Below, piece by piece: positions 10,975-22,849 of a DNA stretch of 64,000 nucleotides; positions within the stretch are counted from its first letter, which is position 1; each line of letters begins with the position of its first letter. Origin of the DNA: Siphonodentalium dalli (taxonomy: Eukaryota; Mollusca; Scaphopoda; Gadilida; Siphonodentaliidae); contig CP136066.1 of the NCBI GenBank assembly GCA_032622095.1, positions 175,876,351-175,940,350 of the forward strand. Reading direction: 5' to 3'. Made by a program: the position numbers and the translations under genes. Below the pieces are notes generated by a model that saw only the letters and a program-made list of their open reading frames with translations, did not search any database and had not been told where the DNA came from.

Positions 10975-12305
10975 GATGTAACACATTTATAGATACTCAA
11001 TGTTGTATCCACATTCTTGATCTTTGGAACCAGGACTGAGGTCATAGTATCTTGCTCACCATGGCGATAATGACCGTATGACATCACCTGTCCAGCAGTT
11101 TAGAAGTGACGACTTTAACTTCTTCGACTTAGGAAACTGGTGAGCCCGTTATTATATAAATTAAAATATATGCCACAAAAAGAAAACAATACATACACAA
11201 TCAGTGCTAGGTTCGTGTTACGATGCATGGATTATGGATATAAGACTGTCTGACACTTTATGTTAAAGTTACTCAATCCGATTCGATGGTCCCCATATCA
11301 TCACATTCCAACAACAACAACAACAACAACATTTTTTGAAATGCCGCTTCAGTTATCAGAATCTAAAAATTGCCCAAAAATAATGAAAAAGCTCAATCAA
11401 CTGTAGTATAAAATCGACGAAATTTTGCCGGTTTGTCAGATAGCTTACACAAAAAGCCACTTGGTTTTAGAGTGATCCATCTTTACCCTCAATTTGGTCA
11501 AAGAAATTCTTCTCGTTGACTGTCTATTGGGTCACTTAAAATTAAAATAATAGATTTTAAACATCGATATCTGATCACTCTGAGCTGTGATGGGTGGGTT
11601 CCTCGACTCGAATCAAATATTTTTTACACCCGAAGCCAAGGAAATGGTAATTTGCGAGCGTTAATTCGGATTGAGTACCTTTAAACGCGACACAGTTACT
11701 AAAAATCTTGTATAGTGTAGAATCCGGGATCCATGTTTGCGTGCACATATCATACACCCTGGATTTGGCTTTATACATTGATAGCAGAATGGTTTGTAAT
11801 TGATTTTTATCTAGACTTCTATTATTTTGGAAAATTCACCGTGTTTTACTTAATCGGTCAAATGTGCCGTCACTATGGAGGCACTATCCGACAAAAATAA
11901 TTTGATAATTGTTCACATATTTGCTCTTTATTCACATTGGGTAAATTCAATTTTTCTTTCTTTTCGTATTGCAGAAGATTCGACCGATCTATAATATATG
12001 AGTGTAATATTTGGTCAATCAAAACTGATCCTTATTATTGTAACAATTTTGGGCATTTGGATGATTGTTCCAAACTACATTGTTCATGTAGTAACACAAA
12101 TCTGAATTACTAATTTTATGATTTGAGAGAAAATATAAATGAGTGGGGATAATTCCATACATAGTCAATGGAGCGATAAGGACCGAGCAAAGGTTATGTT
12201 CAAATATAATACCAGAGGCCAAATCGAAGAGCCATATGGAGTTTGGGATCAATCAGATTTAAAATAATTATGTTGACTGCATAGGGCATGTGGAACTATT
12301 TATTA
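10975..12305. other. Intergenic, no gene recognised
   Basis: AT-rich DNA with only small open frames. An (AAC)n tract lies at about 11311-11333. Nothing else stands out. Confidence 0.5.
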
Positions 12306-12309
12306 GTGC

Positions 12310-12970
12310 AAAGTGTTAAATGGTAGATGGCTGCCAGCAGCCATGTTTTTATCAAACCCATTTAGAGATGATCATAAACATGCCTGTAAATATTCAAAAC
12401 AGTTTCCGATAAATGCGGGCTGCAGAGCTTTTTAACGAATTTCTCCCATCTAGAGGTCAACCAAAGATTCATATGAGGTTAAGTGACGATCAGATCAGGG
12501 GTGTAGCCTGTTTTGGTATGCTGAAGGATTTCGTCGTGCAAGGAATAAAGTCTAAGATGGCCGGTGGCGGCCATATTTTAAAACAAAAGTCATAAACAAA
12601 ATTACACCTCCTCCCACCTCCCCAGTGGTCATCCAGAAGATCAATATAAGTTTGGTGACGTTCGGATGCGGGATATGGTCTGCATATATGGTACATGTAT
12701 GCCAAAGCATTTATTAATGCAAATAGTAAACTATTCTCTCATCTATGGGTAATTCTAAACTTGTCTGTGCATTTTCAAAATATTTCTCCGATAAATCCGG
12801 CTGCATTGTGTGCACATGGATTCAAATTTTAAATCCAAGATGGCGGCATGTGGCTATGTTTTTAAAAGAATTTCGGAAAAAAATCTACCGCTCACATTTA
12901 GAGATCACCGGAAGATCCGTATGGAGTTTGGTGAATCGGATGAGAGGTGTGATATGCAGAGTGAGCTAAA
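12310..12970 (+). repeat. Degenerate ~200-270-bp tandem dispersed repeat ('aagatggc' family)
   Basis: Three degenerate units share 'agatggctgccagcagcca', 'aagatggccggtggcggcc' and 'aagatggcggcatgtggct', each followed by a TTTTAAA stretch, a 'gatcatc/gatcaccgg' block and a 'ttggtga' block. This arrangement is common in noncoding repeats of marine invertebrates and is not a gene. The region ends in an 'acggacagacggacagacg' tract. Confidence 0.65.
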
Positions 12971-13043
12971 GGAAATTGTTGATGGATGAATTACGAACGG
13001 ACAGACGGACAGACGAACCACGGAATGTTGATCAGGACGGTGG

Positions 13044-13249
13044 TATTATATGTATGTCATACATGGTACGTGTATTATATGTATTGTATACATGGTACGT
13101 GTATTATATGTATGGCATACATGGTACGTGTAATATATGTATGGCATACATGGTACGTGTATTATATGTATGGCATACATGGTACGTGTATTATATGTAC
13201 AGCATACATGGTACGTGTATTATATGTACAGCATACATGGTACGTGTAT
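13044..13249 (+). repeat. 29-bp minisatellite, about 7 units
   Basis: The unit is close to 'tattatatgtatggcatac' plus 'atggtacgtg'. Since 29 is not a multiple of three, the same peptide pattern appears in overlapping frames; these are repeat artefacts. Confidence 0.95.
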
Positions 13250-13312
13250 AGTACACATAAAACAAACATGCAAGCGTGTATACTTATCGTGGACAACCCC
13301 AACTCAGTTCAT

Positions 13313-13444
13313 ATTAAAGTCGAGTCGCATCAATCGACCAGACCAGAGCAATACAGATTAAAGTCGAGTCGCATCAATCGACCAGATCAGAGCGGTTCAG
13401 ATTAAAGATGAGTCGCATCAATCGACCAACTCAGATCGGTTCAG
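13313..13444 (+). repeat. 44-bp tandem repeat, three units
   Basis: Units begin 'attaaagtcgagtcgcatca' at 13313 and 13357, with a variant at 13401. The array sits 64 bases after the 29-bp array, with no coding sequence. Confidence 0.93.
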
Positions 13445-13749
13445 GTTCAAGTCGAATCCACAATCCGCCGAGGCGTCACATCGATCACCGGACTGGTTCC
13501 GTGGACACATGGAGCGATTTGAACAGACCGGCGATCAAAGCTCGCCGATTTCGAAGGGGTCAACTGCTATATGAGCTTTAATGCGGGGCAGTGGGTTGCC
13601 CGAAGTGACCCATGTTGCGTAGACTAATGTGCCGAAGTTACCGAGCGAGACGATGAGCTAAAATAAAAAGCGGTGCCCCTGGTGGTTTACTGAGGTTGCG
13701 CACAAAGTTTGCAGGGAAACTGATAAAATGTTCATTTTGTCAGAATATA
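13445..13749. other. Intergenic, no gene recognised
   Basis: About 300 bases between the 44-bp array and dispersed repeat B. No open frame, repeat or hairpin was recognised. Confidence 0.5.
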
Positions 13750-14316
13750 AAACAGAGCTGATATTATTTTGGTTGTGGAGCGTTGCAAGTATTATTTTGT
13801 TTAATTACATGCTGATAGTATATGCCTTTAATGTTATCTTACGTTTCCAGACAAAAGTTAACGGGACGTTACTCTATACTCAAGTATGCCTGGCTGCTTC
13901 TATTTAGTATAGCTTTGTTAGCATTTTGAATACTGGTTAATGTTACAGCCAAAAAATTATTTTATTTGCCCAAGTATGACGAAGACGTGAAGTCATACCA
14001 GTGTAAACTGTCGCTAAATTGTCGCCTTGACTTTGTGAACCGAAAACACACACTGTAAAGTAAATGCGAGGGATCAAACTTAATATTAATTTCATATCAA
14101 CAGGATGCACCAAATATATACTGAGACATATATATATGCCCTAAGGTAAGTAAGGAATTCGGAATTTGTTATCATTTTATACAAAAATCCAGTTTTTGTA
14201 TGTTAACGTTCGTTTTAAACACCGCGGTCTGGGTCAGGGGATGAAATGGATACTAAAATACGTCAAATAGCTACACTGATACAACTCTCTGATTGATGAA
14301 ATGCTTTTATATATTT
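13750..14316 (+). mobile_element. Dispersed element B, copy 1 (short form)
   Basis: This segment is homologous to 48985-49560 and 51290-51320. Shared landmarks are 'gcaagtattattttgttta', 'gttaacgggacgttactcta', 'gatgcacca', 'ctaaggtaagtaag' and 'acgtcaaatagctacactga'. Copy 2 carries dozens of 34/43-bp minisatellite units at the point where this copy has one. That makes it a non-coding element with a variable internal minisatellite, in the manner of minisatellite-bearing elements described in bivalves. Confidence 0.8.
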
Positions 14317-14816
14317 AAAGATACGATTGGCCTTGGCGGTGGGTATCCTGTGAAAATATCTCCACCCGTCAAAAACCGCCACAAACAGAAAGAACATCAA
14401 AATGTAGATATACGTTGTCCGCATACAAATAAGAAATATCGCATAAACAGTATGTTATGGTCATATGTTTGACCATTGTTTTGTAAACAAAAGCGTAAAA
14501 AGTAACTTTTCTGGTGTGTGTTTATATTATGATGGTAAACATAATGAGCGTTCTTTGTTGGTGAATACCTGATATGGAACTAATAAAGAGCGTTTATGCC
14601 ATTTGTGTGTTGTTAGCCAGTAGCATTGTGCTGTCTTCTGTAACACAATCTGGCTCTTGCTTAGGTAAAATATAGTAGGTCTTTATGATAACATGCTGTT
14701 TACGCGATGGTCATGGTATATATGAACGGAACTGTATGCGTTTTACTGTTTTTCTGTTTACGGTGTTTGGAACAAATATGAATATTTTCGACAATTAAGA
14801 CCTCACGTGCCTTTAA
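14315..14816 (+). mobile_element. TTAA-flanked MITE A, copy 1
   Basis: One of three ~500-bp copies in the window. It is bounded by TTAA at both ends, with imperfect inverted termini: AGATACGATTGGCC at the left and, reverse-complemented, AGGCACGTGAGGTC at the right. TTAA target duplication is the hallmark of piggyBac-type transposases. No coding capacity, so it is non-autonomous. The left flank runs straight into dispersed element B, whose other copy has an uninterrupted TTAA at the equivalent place (51317-51320), as expected of an empty site. Confidence 0.82.
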
Positions 14817-14854
14817 GGCATATATATACCCTTCATGGCGCCCGACGCATGAAT

Positions 14855-15920
14855 ATTATATCTCCCTCACACTCCCTTCGCGTGTCTACATCTCTCACGA
14901 TATCCATCCCTCCCCTTCGGCTACATGTATATATCTCTGTCGCGATCACACTCCCTTCGCGTGTCTATATCTCTCACGATATCCATCCCTCCCCTTCGGC
15001 TACATGTATATATCTATGTCGCGATCACACTCCCTTCGCGTGTCTATATATATCTCTCACGATATCCATCCCTCCCCTTCGGCTACATGTATATATCTCT
15101 GTCGCGATCACACTCCCTTCGCGTGTCTATATCTCTCACGATATCCATCCCTCCCCTTCGGCTACATGTATATAACTCTGTCGCGATCACACTCCCTTCG
15201 CGTGTCTATATATCTCACGATATCCATCCCTCCCCTTCGGCTACATGTATATATCTCTGTCGCGATCACACTCCCTTCGCGTGTCTATATCTCTCACGAT
15301 ATCCATCCCTCCCCTCCGGCTACATGTATATATCTCTGTCGCGATCACACTCCCTTCGCGTGTCTATATCTCTCACGATATCCATCCCTCCCTTCGGCTA
15401 CATGTATATATCTCTGTCGCGATCACACTCCCTTCGCGTGTCTATATCTCTCACGATATCCATCCCTCCTTCGGCTACATGTATATATCTCTGTCGCGAT
15501 CACACTCCCTTCGCGTGTCTATATCTCTCTCACGATATCCATCCCTCCCCTTCGGCTACATGTATATATCTCTGTCGCGATCACACTCCCTTCGCGTGTC
15601 TATATCTCTCACGATATCCATCCCTCCCCTTCGGCTACATGTATATATCTCTGTCGCGATCACACTCCCTTCGCGTGTCTATATCTCTCACGATATCCAT
15701 CCCTCCCCTTCGGCTACATGTATATATCTCTGTCGCGATCACACTCCCTTCGCGTGTCTATATCTCTCACGATATCCACCCCTCCCCTTCGGCTACATAC
15801 ATGTATATATCTCCGTCGCGATCACACTCCCTTCGCGTGTCTATATCTCTCACGATATCCATCCCTCCCCTTCGGCTACATGTATATATCTCTGTCGCGA
15901 TCACACTCCCTTCCCATTCG
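14855..15920 (+). repeat. 79-bp satellite array, about 14 units
   Basis: The unit of 79 bp contains 'cacactcccttcgcgtgtct', 'cacgatatccatccctcccc' and 'ttcggctacatgtatatat'. None of the three plus frames has a stop inside the array. Because 79 leaves remainder 1 on division by 3, each frame cycles through the same peptide. That explains three overlapping frames of 246-339 codons; they are not supported as genes. The array abuts MITE A copy 1. Confidence 0.97.
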
Positions 15921-15988
15921 GCTATCTATATCGTTTGGTTTTAATGATATTGTATGTGGTACAATTAAGTAGAGATTACCTATGAGTT

Positions 15989-16082
15989 TTGGTTTAATAT
16001 CCGGAATATCTCATGAGTGGCTACAAAGAAATTATGTATTTCCATGTAGCCACGAATGAGATAATCCGGGTATTCAACCAAA
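15989..16082. repeat. Hairpin (foldback) element, ~44-bp arms
   Basis: The left arm (ttggtttaat..gtggctacaaagaaat) pairs with the right arm ending 'gggtattcaaccaa' around a short ATTATGT-like loop, with few mismatches. It has the size and shape of a foldback mini-element or a pre-miRNA-like stem; nothing distinguishes these here. Confidence 0.8.
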
Positions 16083-17560
16083 GGCCGTATAGACAGTCAC
16101 ACTGTGGAACAGCAGAGACCGGAACAAATCCGTCCAACCATGTCGGAGAGTAACAAACTGAAACACATATCAAAATGTTCGTCTCGATTGAGCGGATAGC
16201 ATGCCGATGTTGCCTTTTTGTGAGATGTTGCGTAATTCAACGGTTTGTGGTTTATTTTGGGGTAAAACTCACTTTTTTGGGTGAAAATGAGAGAATTTTG
16301 GAATCTATCACAAGTTATATATTTATAATTAATGCATATTTTTATCGAGTTATAAATTAAGTTTTTGAGGTAATTAATAGATGTATGACTGGAATAGAGG
16401 CCTTTGTGTCAGTTTTGTTCTACGTTTGTATTGGTTAAATGGGGGATGTCTTGGACATAAATTGAATGTCGAAATGCACTTGAGTAAATAAATGGTTGTT
16501 CCAAGCAGGATCCATGCATGGACAGGGTGTATTTTTTAAGTATCTCAAAAGTCACGGTTGTAATGTAACATGTTTTCAAGAGATGTTAGGTTAAACCAGC
16601 CGAATTAAAGATCTGTTTGGTCAGGAAGATGCACACTATACGTGTAAATAGGAAATTCTCTGCATATGCATCTGTCGAGAAATCATAAGGTATCACTACT
16701 CTATCGAGTCGCCACAGGGGGGGGGGGGGGGTCAGTACGAAACATTTATATACACTATTTGTTTATACATAAATGAGTTTATTTTTATGCCAGGTTATGT
16801 ATGTATAGGCTTATTTGCTTGGTTCTTGGATTGTCTACATTGTTTCAGACTGATTTTTCATTTCTTGATGACTTCACCAATATTTTACAATTGAGGGTGA
16901 AATAATTTAGGCAAGAATTAACTTAAGTAAGGGTGGAAACAGGCTTTTGTGTTCTTTAGATCGTGGTAATATGAAATTTTTTCAGGTTGCAGCCAGTTGC
17001 TGTTTCTGTAAAACAGGCCAAAACTTATTTTTATGAAATAAATAATTCAATGTCAAAACATAAGCATTAAGTGAAGTTTTGCTATATATTAGGCCAACAA
17101 CCTGCATGCCGAAACTCAAATACATGAACACATCTAGTTGTAGGTTATGTAACCTTGATACTTGTGTAACTTAAAATATTCTTTGCCAAATCATGCAAAC
17201 GACACACACCTCTTCCACTAACCTCATAACAATGAAAATCGGGCTCGCAAATTACGTTTACGTTTGCTCATATATTACAGCTATAATTTAAGTGTTCTGT
17301 GTAATAAATGTCGCAGATAGTGTACTGCGATTTGGTCGTGAATGGAATTAAGATGGAAAGCAATATTTTGATTGAAGGTCGCACAATTGTTGCATGTAAA
17401 TCAGTGACAACAGGAATTGGAATTCAAGAAGAGCTGCGTGCAGAGTTGTGGTCATCCGTGAACTCTGTCAACCATTATCGAAACATGAGATACACTAAAA
17501 TAAAGCAATAATGGAACTGAGATAACCAGACCATAATCTGTGCGAGCCCAGATTTTTGGG
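16083..17560. other. Intergenic, no gene recognised
   Basis: AT-rich sequence with a G14 homopolymer near 16717-16730. A small open frame at 17308-17511 (67 codons) matches nothing that I recognise and has no neighbouring support. Confidence 0.5.
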
Positions 17561-17564
17561 GAAA

Positions 17565-18180
17565 TAACTTTTTAGCTCAACTGAGATGAAATCTCCGGTG
17601 GAGCTATTGTCATCACTCTGCGTCCGTCGTCCGTCCATTCGTCCATCCGTCCGTGTGGATATTCCCTCGGTGTCTCACATTCAAATTTGTTCAATTGAGG
17701 TCACTATGTCATATAGTTGTGAAGCCAGGACCATAGTAATTCTTAAAACGACTTCTCCTCAATAACTATCAGAGCTATTTATCTTATATATGGTATGGAT
17801 GGTCCGTGTGTGACTGGGTCAAATATGGTCGGAGCCAAGGACATAACTCTAAAAAAATTGTTTTAGGATTGAACAACTTGCTCAATTTAACCAAAAAGAA
17901 AACAATGAAATTCTTTCTTTTTTTCTTCTGTTTTTTAAATAGTAAAAAAAAACCAATATTTTAAATATGATATTTTTTTCATTTTTGTTTTCAAATTAAA
18001 TTTTCAAAAACTATCGCTCTTATAACATCCACTGGGGTACCCAGAATCACATCAAATTTCATTGAAATCAGTCCGGGCGTCTGGGAGAAAAATTAGGAAG
18101 AGACAGATTAGCCTTGCCATTTGAAGGGTTAAACACCCCTATTACCTTGTTATTTCACATTCCCAATGAAACTTAATATC
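17565..18180 (+). repeat. Probable dispersed noncoding repeat with CGTC-rich tract
   Basis: The segment opens with 'tagctcaactgagatgaaat' and 'gagctattgtcatcactctg', runs into repeated 'cgtccgtc', then contains a poly-T/A-rich stretch and 'catcaaatttcattgaaatc'. This ordered pattern is a familiar noncoding repeat in mollusc DNA. No second full copy is in the window, so the call rests on resemblance. Confidence 0.45.
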
Positions 18181-19015
18181 TTTGACAAATCATGGGACAC
18201 CGTCACAGGTTCATATGATGTGTACCGATCCCCCTTGGGCATCCACATTCCTGACTGTCAACCTAAACTATAATTTCAGATTATATGCGCGAGCGTATCA
18301 TCGTAACTCTAAAGTCATTATTGGTGAACAATGTGTAATGATAGAAGACGCCAAGACAACAATAGATGGAATACTGGCGTTAGTTTATTTGTGATATCGT
18401 GTTTATGTAAGGGATTTCGTTTCAAATAATGATCAAAGTGAGGGTATCAGATTGGTCTCGGTTCAATTGATTGTGTCACCCTTTCTACGTATATGGGTGT
18501 ATAATTATGGTGTCAGGTACATTTGACCTAGCTGTATGCAACACCATGCATACAGACAAAACACGTATGCGCAGGTCGCTAAGAAGGAACATTGCATGGA
18601 GCCGGTTCGTTCTGTAGTACATTTGTACAACAGCCTCGTGCGCTCTTCTGGTGTACATCGAAATGTTTTAGCTGGCATTCGGTGACTGGCTTCAATGTCA
18701 TATACATGGGCACTTAAATGCCAAAATTAAGTTAAATTCTGACCTTCATATATTTTGGGACATTCCTCCGATCAGAATATTAATATGGCGAAAACTACTT
18801 CAGATATACTAATCCATATCTATATTGAACATCCCTCAACAGTCAAAGGAGAGTGATCAGTTCTATACAAACGGTTGTTAAGGAGTACACTAAATAAAAT
18901 GTGAGCATGGTTTATGAATCCTTCAAAAGACTAGGAGTATTATATGTAATTAATGGTTAAATACTGAGAATCAATATTGAAATAACTTTGTATCACGAAG
19001 GATGCTTGTTGTGTT
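18181..19015. other. Intergenic, no gene recognised
   Basis: Only short frames (for example 18182-18394), with no family resemblance. Confidence 0.45.
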
Positions 19016-19019
19016 GCCT

Positions 19020-19620
19020 CATTAATAATAATAATAATAAATAGTTTTTATATAGCGCTTTATCCCATATGGCCAAGAGCGCTTACATTCCTACTAGTAC
19101 CCTGCCCTCTATCACACGTGATATACATACATCTATACACACCACATACATATAGATATACACATACATCAAAATTATTATACAACATCTGAGGTAACTT
19201 CCCCATAGTGAGCACAGAATAATTCACTCTTTAACAAAGTTTTGAATTCGGTCAGAGAGTTTGCAAATCTTGTGTCGTGTCTCAGTGAGTTCCAAACATT
19301 TGGCGCATACGAATCAAATGCTCTATCGCCATAAGTTTTTAAATTTTTTGATGGAATATCCATTAGAGCTTGTGCCTTTGACCTCAGATTCGTAGGTGGA
19401 ACATACATACTTAAAAGTTTATCAAAATATTGAAGCAATACAGGGAGAATACTTGAACTAGATTCTGATTTTTTATAACAGAATGACGCACACTTGTAGT
19501 CTATGCGTGCACGAATAGGAAGGTAGTGTAGTTCTTGTAGCAATGGTGTTACATGTGAAAATTTTGGTTTGCGGGAAACAATCCTTGCAGCAACATTAAT
19601 TACTTTAATGGTCATTGGAA
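19020..19620 (-). mobile_element. 5'-truncated CR1/L2-like non-LTR retroelement
   Basis: On the minus strand, 19178-19615 encodes the conserved C-terminal tail that follows reverse transcriptase in CR1/L2/Rex-type elements: LLQELHYLPIRARIDYK, then LRSKAQALMDIP, TYGDRAFDSYAPNVWNSL and a final FKTLLKSELF. Downstream on that strand come 'agcgc..tatataaaa' and a (TTA)n tail at 19020-19042, the usual 3' end of such elements. The 5' end is cut at about 19620, a typical truncated insertion. A relative lies at 55960-56690 on the plus strand. Confidence 0.85.
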
Positions 19621-20300
19621 CAAAATATTAGCTGATTAGTATGTGCATATATGATATCGTATTCGCGCAAAGTATAAAAACACTATTCTAGTTAATTTGG
19701 ACTTTGATTGCGAAATTTCTAAAGAAAAACTTCCCCTTTTCCGACAATAAAAAAGCGCGTTTTTTTTTCTCAAAATAGGCCTCTGCGCAGGCGGGAAGAA
19801 ACAAACCCACTGTCGTCAGTTTGTCGATTAAAGTCACGTGGGTAAACATTTGACACATGTGTGCAAAGTATAAGTACAACTCTAGTTGATATGTGCATTT
19901 ATTGAGCTGTAATTTCGTGTCAAATATCGTCTGATTTCCGGACAGGTATTCCGGGATATAGGAATATAAGGATTGGACCGGTATTCCGGTCTCTCGGGTT
20001 CAAAGGGTTAAGAGGAACAAAGGCGCATAACTCCATCAAAATCATTGACCCATTACAACATTCCAACTTGACCTGTGTTTTCTGAACTGTAAACAGTTTA
20101 CACTCTAACAAGAAATTCTGTTCACGTTATCATCTGGATAACCAAAATTTATTTATAAGTGTAAAAAGATGCATAACTCTGTCAAAAATCATCATGCTGT
20201 GATTCAATTTCGGTCGAACTTGACCTGTATTTTTTCAAACGTTAATTAGTAATAATTACGTACCAGATCGAACAACCTTAAAAAAAACTTGATTTCTAAA
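19621..20300. other. Intergenic, no gene recognised
   Basis: No gene. Paralogous-looking phrases recur ('tataaaaacact..tctagtt' and 'tataagtacaactctagtt'), suggesting an old tandem repeat of ~190 bp between about 19625 and 19905. Confidence 0.4.
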
Positions 20301-21772
20301 TCGAGCAAGAGGCAGAACGCAGCCAACAATCAACTTACAATCACCAAATTAGAACATTACCTGACTGTGTCTTTCCAAATATGAATAATGTACCAGATGC
20401 ATGTATAAACAAATTATGTCTAGCGTTAATCGTCAAGTTATCAAAACGTGGGAAGAACAGGGGGTTCAAACATTCTTGATCAAAACGGGAATATTTTAAG
20501 TTTTGCGAATTTCAGTAAAAGATTCTCTTTTAATCCAGATTATATTTATTATATTGGAATAACAAAACGTATACAAGCTTACTTTTCTACTTTGGACATC
20601 TCAAGACGAATGATAGTCAAAACACATAGACCGACAATGCCTGAAGAATTCAGGATAATTATGAACAATAAGGGTCACCAGTTTTTACGACACAGTAACA
20701 AACCTACCACTAGTTTAAGCTATCTCGCGAACAAATGGCCTGAGTTTGCTTACAGTGACATCAATTGGAATAAGGTGGCGTCTGCCCCATTCAATTGTGG
20801 CAAAATTGAGGTAAAACTCATATGGTTTCAATTTAAAATAATACACAAAATATTAGGTACAAATTCATTAGTATCAAAATTTTCTACCCCCAAACTCTGT
20901 GATTTTTGTGACCGCGAGAATGAAACTATAACACATTTATTTTGGAGATGCAACGTTACAAATTCTTTTTGGAGTGAAGTTTCAGAAAAGCTGAGTTTTA
21001 AGATCACTGAACAAATAGCAATATTTGGTATTACTCCCTCCAGAAATGCCGCCAATTTCACCTTCATGCTTATAAGATATTTCATATTTAGATGCAAATT
21101 TAAAATACCCAAGAAGCCGACATTGACAGCCTTCATAAGATTTGCAACAAACTACCGAAAAGCTGATTGTTTTTTTCTGGATAATGATACATATTCTAAT
21201 AGATGGGCAATATTGGATCCTATACTGGACTTATGAACAGTTAATGTATTGATCATATATGGAGATGGTTTTGTCATCCACCGCCTTCAACCTCTTCGAC
21301 TAAACTATCTATCTATACGTACGTAGCAGCCCACCATCCTTCCCGATACACCAAAGCATCCGATATTTGTTTTCTTCTTTATTAATTCCTTAGTCACTAA
21401 TTTAGTATTTAAAAATACCACGCCTATACAGAAAGTGGGGGCAATGCCACACACATAGGTTCCAATACATACGGCATATACTGCTATATATGTCCTAGAA
21501 TAATATAGGGATTGTTTGCCGTGTGTATGGAGCCTCTGTGTATTGTAACTTGTATTAATTTTCCCACAATGAAGTAGAACACACTACCCTATTACCAATA
21601 AGGGCGTTATGAAACAACATCTGTATAATATATAATTAATCCTTTTATTTCAGACAAAAAGAACGCCCTTATCCCTGCCACGTGGGTGTGTATGGGCTAT
21701 GTAAAAACGTGGCTTATATACCTAAGGAATTAATAAAGATATCTAAATTTAAAAAAAAAAAAAAAAAAAAAT
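20300..21772 (+). mobile_element. 5'-truncated L1/Tx1-like retroelement with poly(A) tail
   Basis: This unit holds a reverse-transcriptase C-terminal fragment (20448-21236), a ~500-base 3' UTR-like stretch and a polyadenylation-type signal (AATAAAG at about 21731), then an A-run of about 20 at 21751-21771. The arrangement is that of a 5'-truncated LINE copied into the genome. The exact 5' boundary is uncertain. Confidence 0.75.
20448..21236 (+). pseudogene. Non-LTR retrotransposon ORF2 C-terminus (zf-RVT region)
   Basis: The 262-codon frame has the hallmarks of the region after reverse transcriptase in L1/Tx1-type elements: a W-rich segment with VKLIWFQFKIIHKILGTN, then a CCHC-type zinc motif, LCDFCDRENETITHLFWRC, followed by NSFWSEV. 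The polymerase and endonuclease are missing and the upstream frame shifts near 20455, so this is a dead fragment. The apparent ATG is internal to the former polyprotein. Confidence 0.85.
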
Positions 21773-22849
21773 ATCATCCCAAAAATTGTGGTTTCTAAGT
21801 TGAAAAGGGGCATAATTCAGACTGATAACTGCATCAACAAATATCAGACCGTAATAAAACATGACCGGACTTTAAACAAATTCAAATCTGATATGTGTGT
21901 TTTTACAACCAATACACACACGATTGAATATATAGCGAAATATACTGAAGGTTTCTCACCAGAATTCCCAACTACACCTTTTACCGGACTCGGCCTCCGG
22001 GTCGCAGTTCTAATTTTAATCCGTCCCCAAAAATTCCCATTTCTATAAATAAAACGCCAATGGCCCATGTATACCAAGAAGCAGCGAAACATTATATACG
22101 CGGAGCGCGAAATGACCCTCATCAATGCGTCCGTGTGTGCGCGGGGACGTACATGTACGTCCGTCCGGAACTTTGTCCAAGCCAGTATTCTGTCATTTTA
22201 AACTTGGCACATATATCAACCTGCATGGGAACCTGCGCACCTATGATGTTGAGTTCAGTCGGAGTCCTTTTGGCAGAGTTATTGCCGTTTTAGAACATAG
22301 CAATGTTTTATGTTTTTGTGTTAGAGTTATTAACCCTTTCTCGACAAATTGACGATGTGCAACATATTTAGTGAATATGTACTTTGCAGTCTACCGTACA
22401 CTGCCATATAATTGCCTCAGATCTGTGGAGAAACACAGTGCAAGGCCATTAAAATTATTCCTTCCACAACACAGTTCCTGGGCATATACGCTATACTGTT
22501 TGTATCATATTGGAAATAACTCCACAAAAAAAGAGACAGACGTCATAATCATAGGTGCACAAGTTCCCATTGTACTAAATATATATGCCAAGTTTGAAAA
22601 ATATTGACCTAAAAATGTAGGAATTAAAGCTCGTACATAATTATACATAAGTCGATAAAAGGGGGATAACTCCACTAAAACAAGTCAGACAGATGTCATA
22701 ATCGCAGATGTCTGTGCCAAGTTTCAGGGCAAATGATCGACACGACTGAGAAAAACTCCGGACAAATTTGTGTCCATGGACGACAGACGGACGGACGACG
22801 CACAATTTTGTTGCTGGCTATATATAATAAAATCTTCTGCCGAGTTCTG
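21773..22849. other. Noncoding repeat-like DNA, no gene recognised
   Basis: The stretch resembles degenerate dispersed repeats: 'cgtccgtccggaactttgtc', two related segments with 'agacagacgtcataatcata' and 'agacagatgtcataatcgca' about 145 bases apart, and a final 'cgacagacggacggacgacg'. No protein is supported. Confidence 0.45.

Noticed and set aside
12976-13405. Open frames rich in Tyr, Val and Met
   Set aside because: Products of the 29-bp minisatellite in different frames.
14807-15985. Three overlapping frames of 246-339 codons
   Set aside because: All derive from the 79-bp satellite, which has no stops in any plus frame; the same peptide appears in each.
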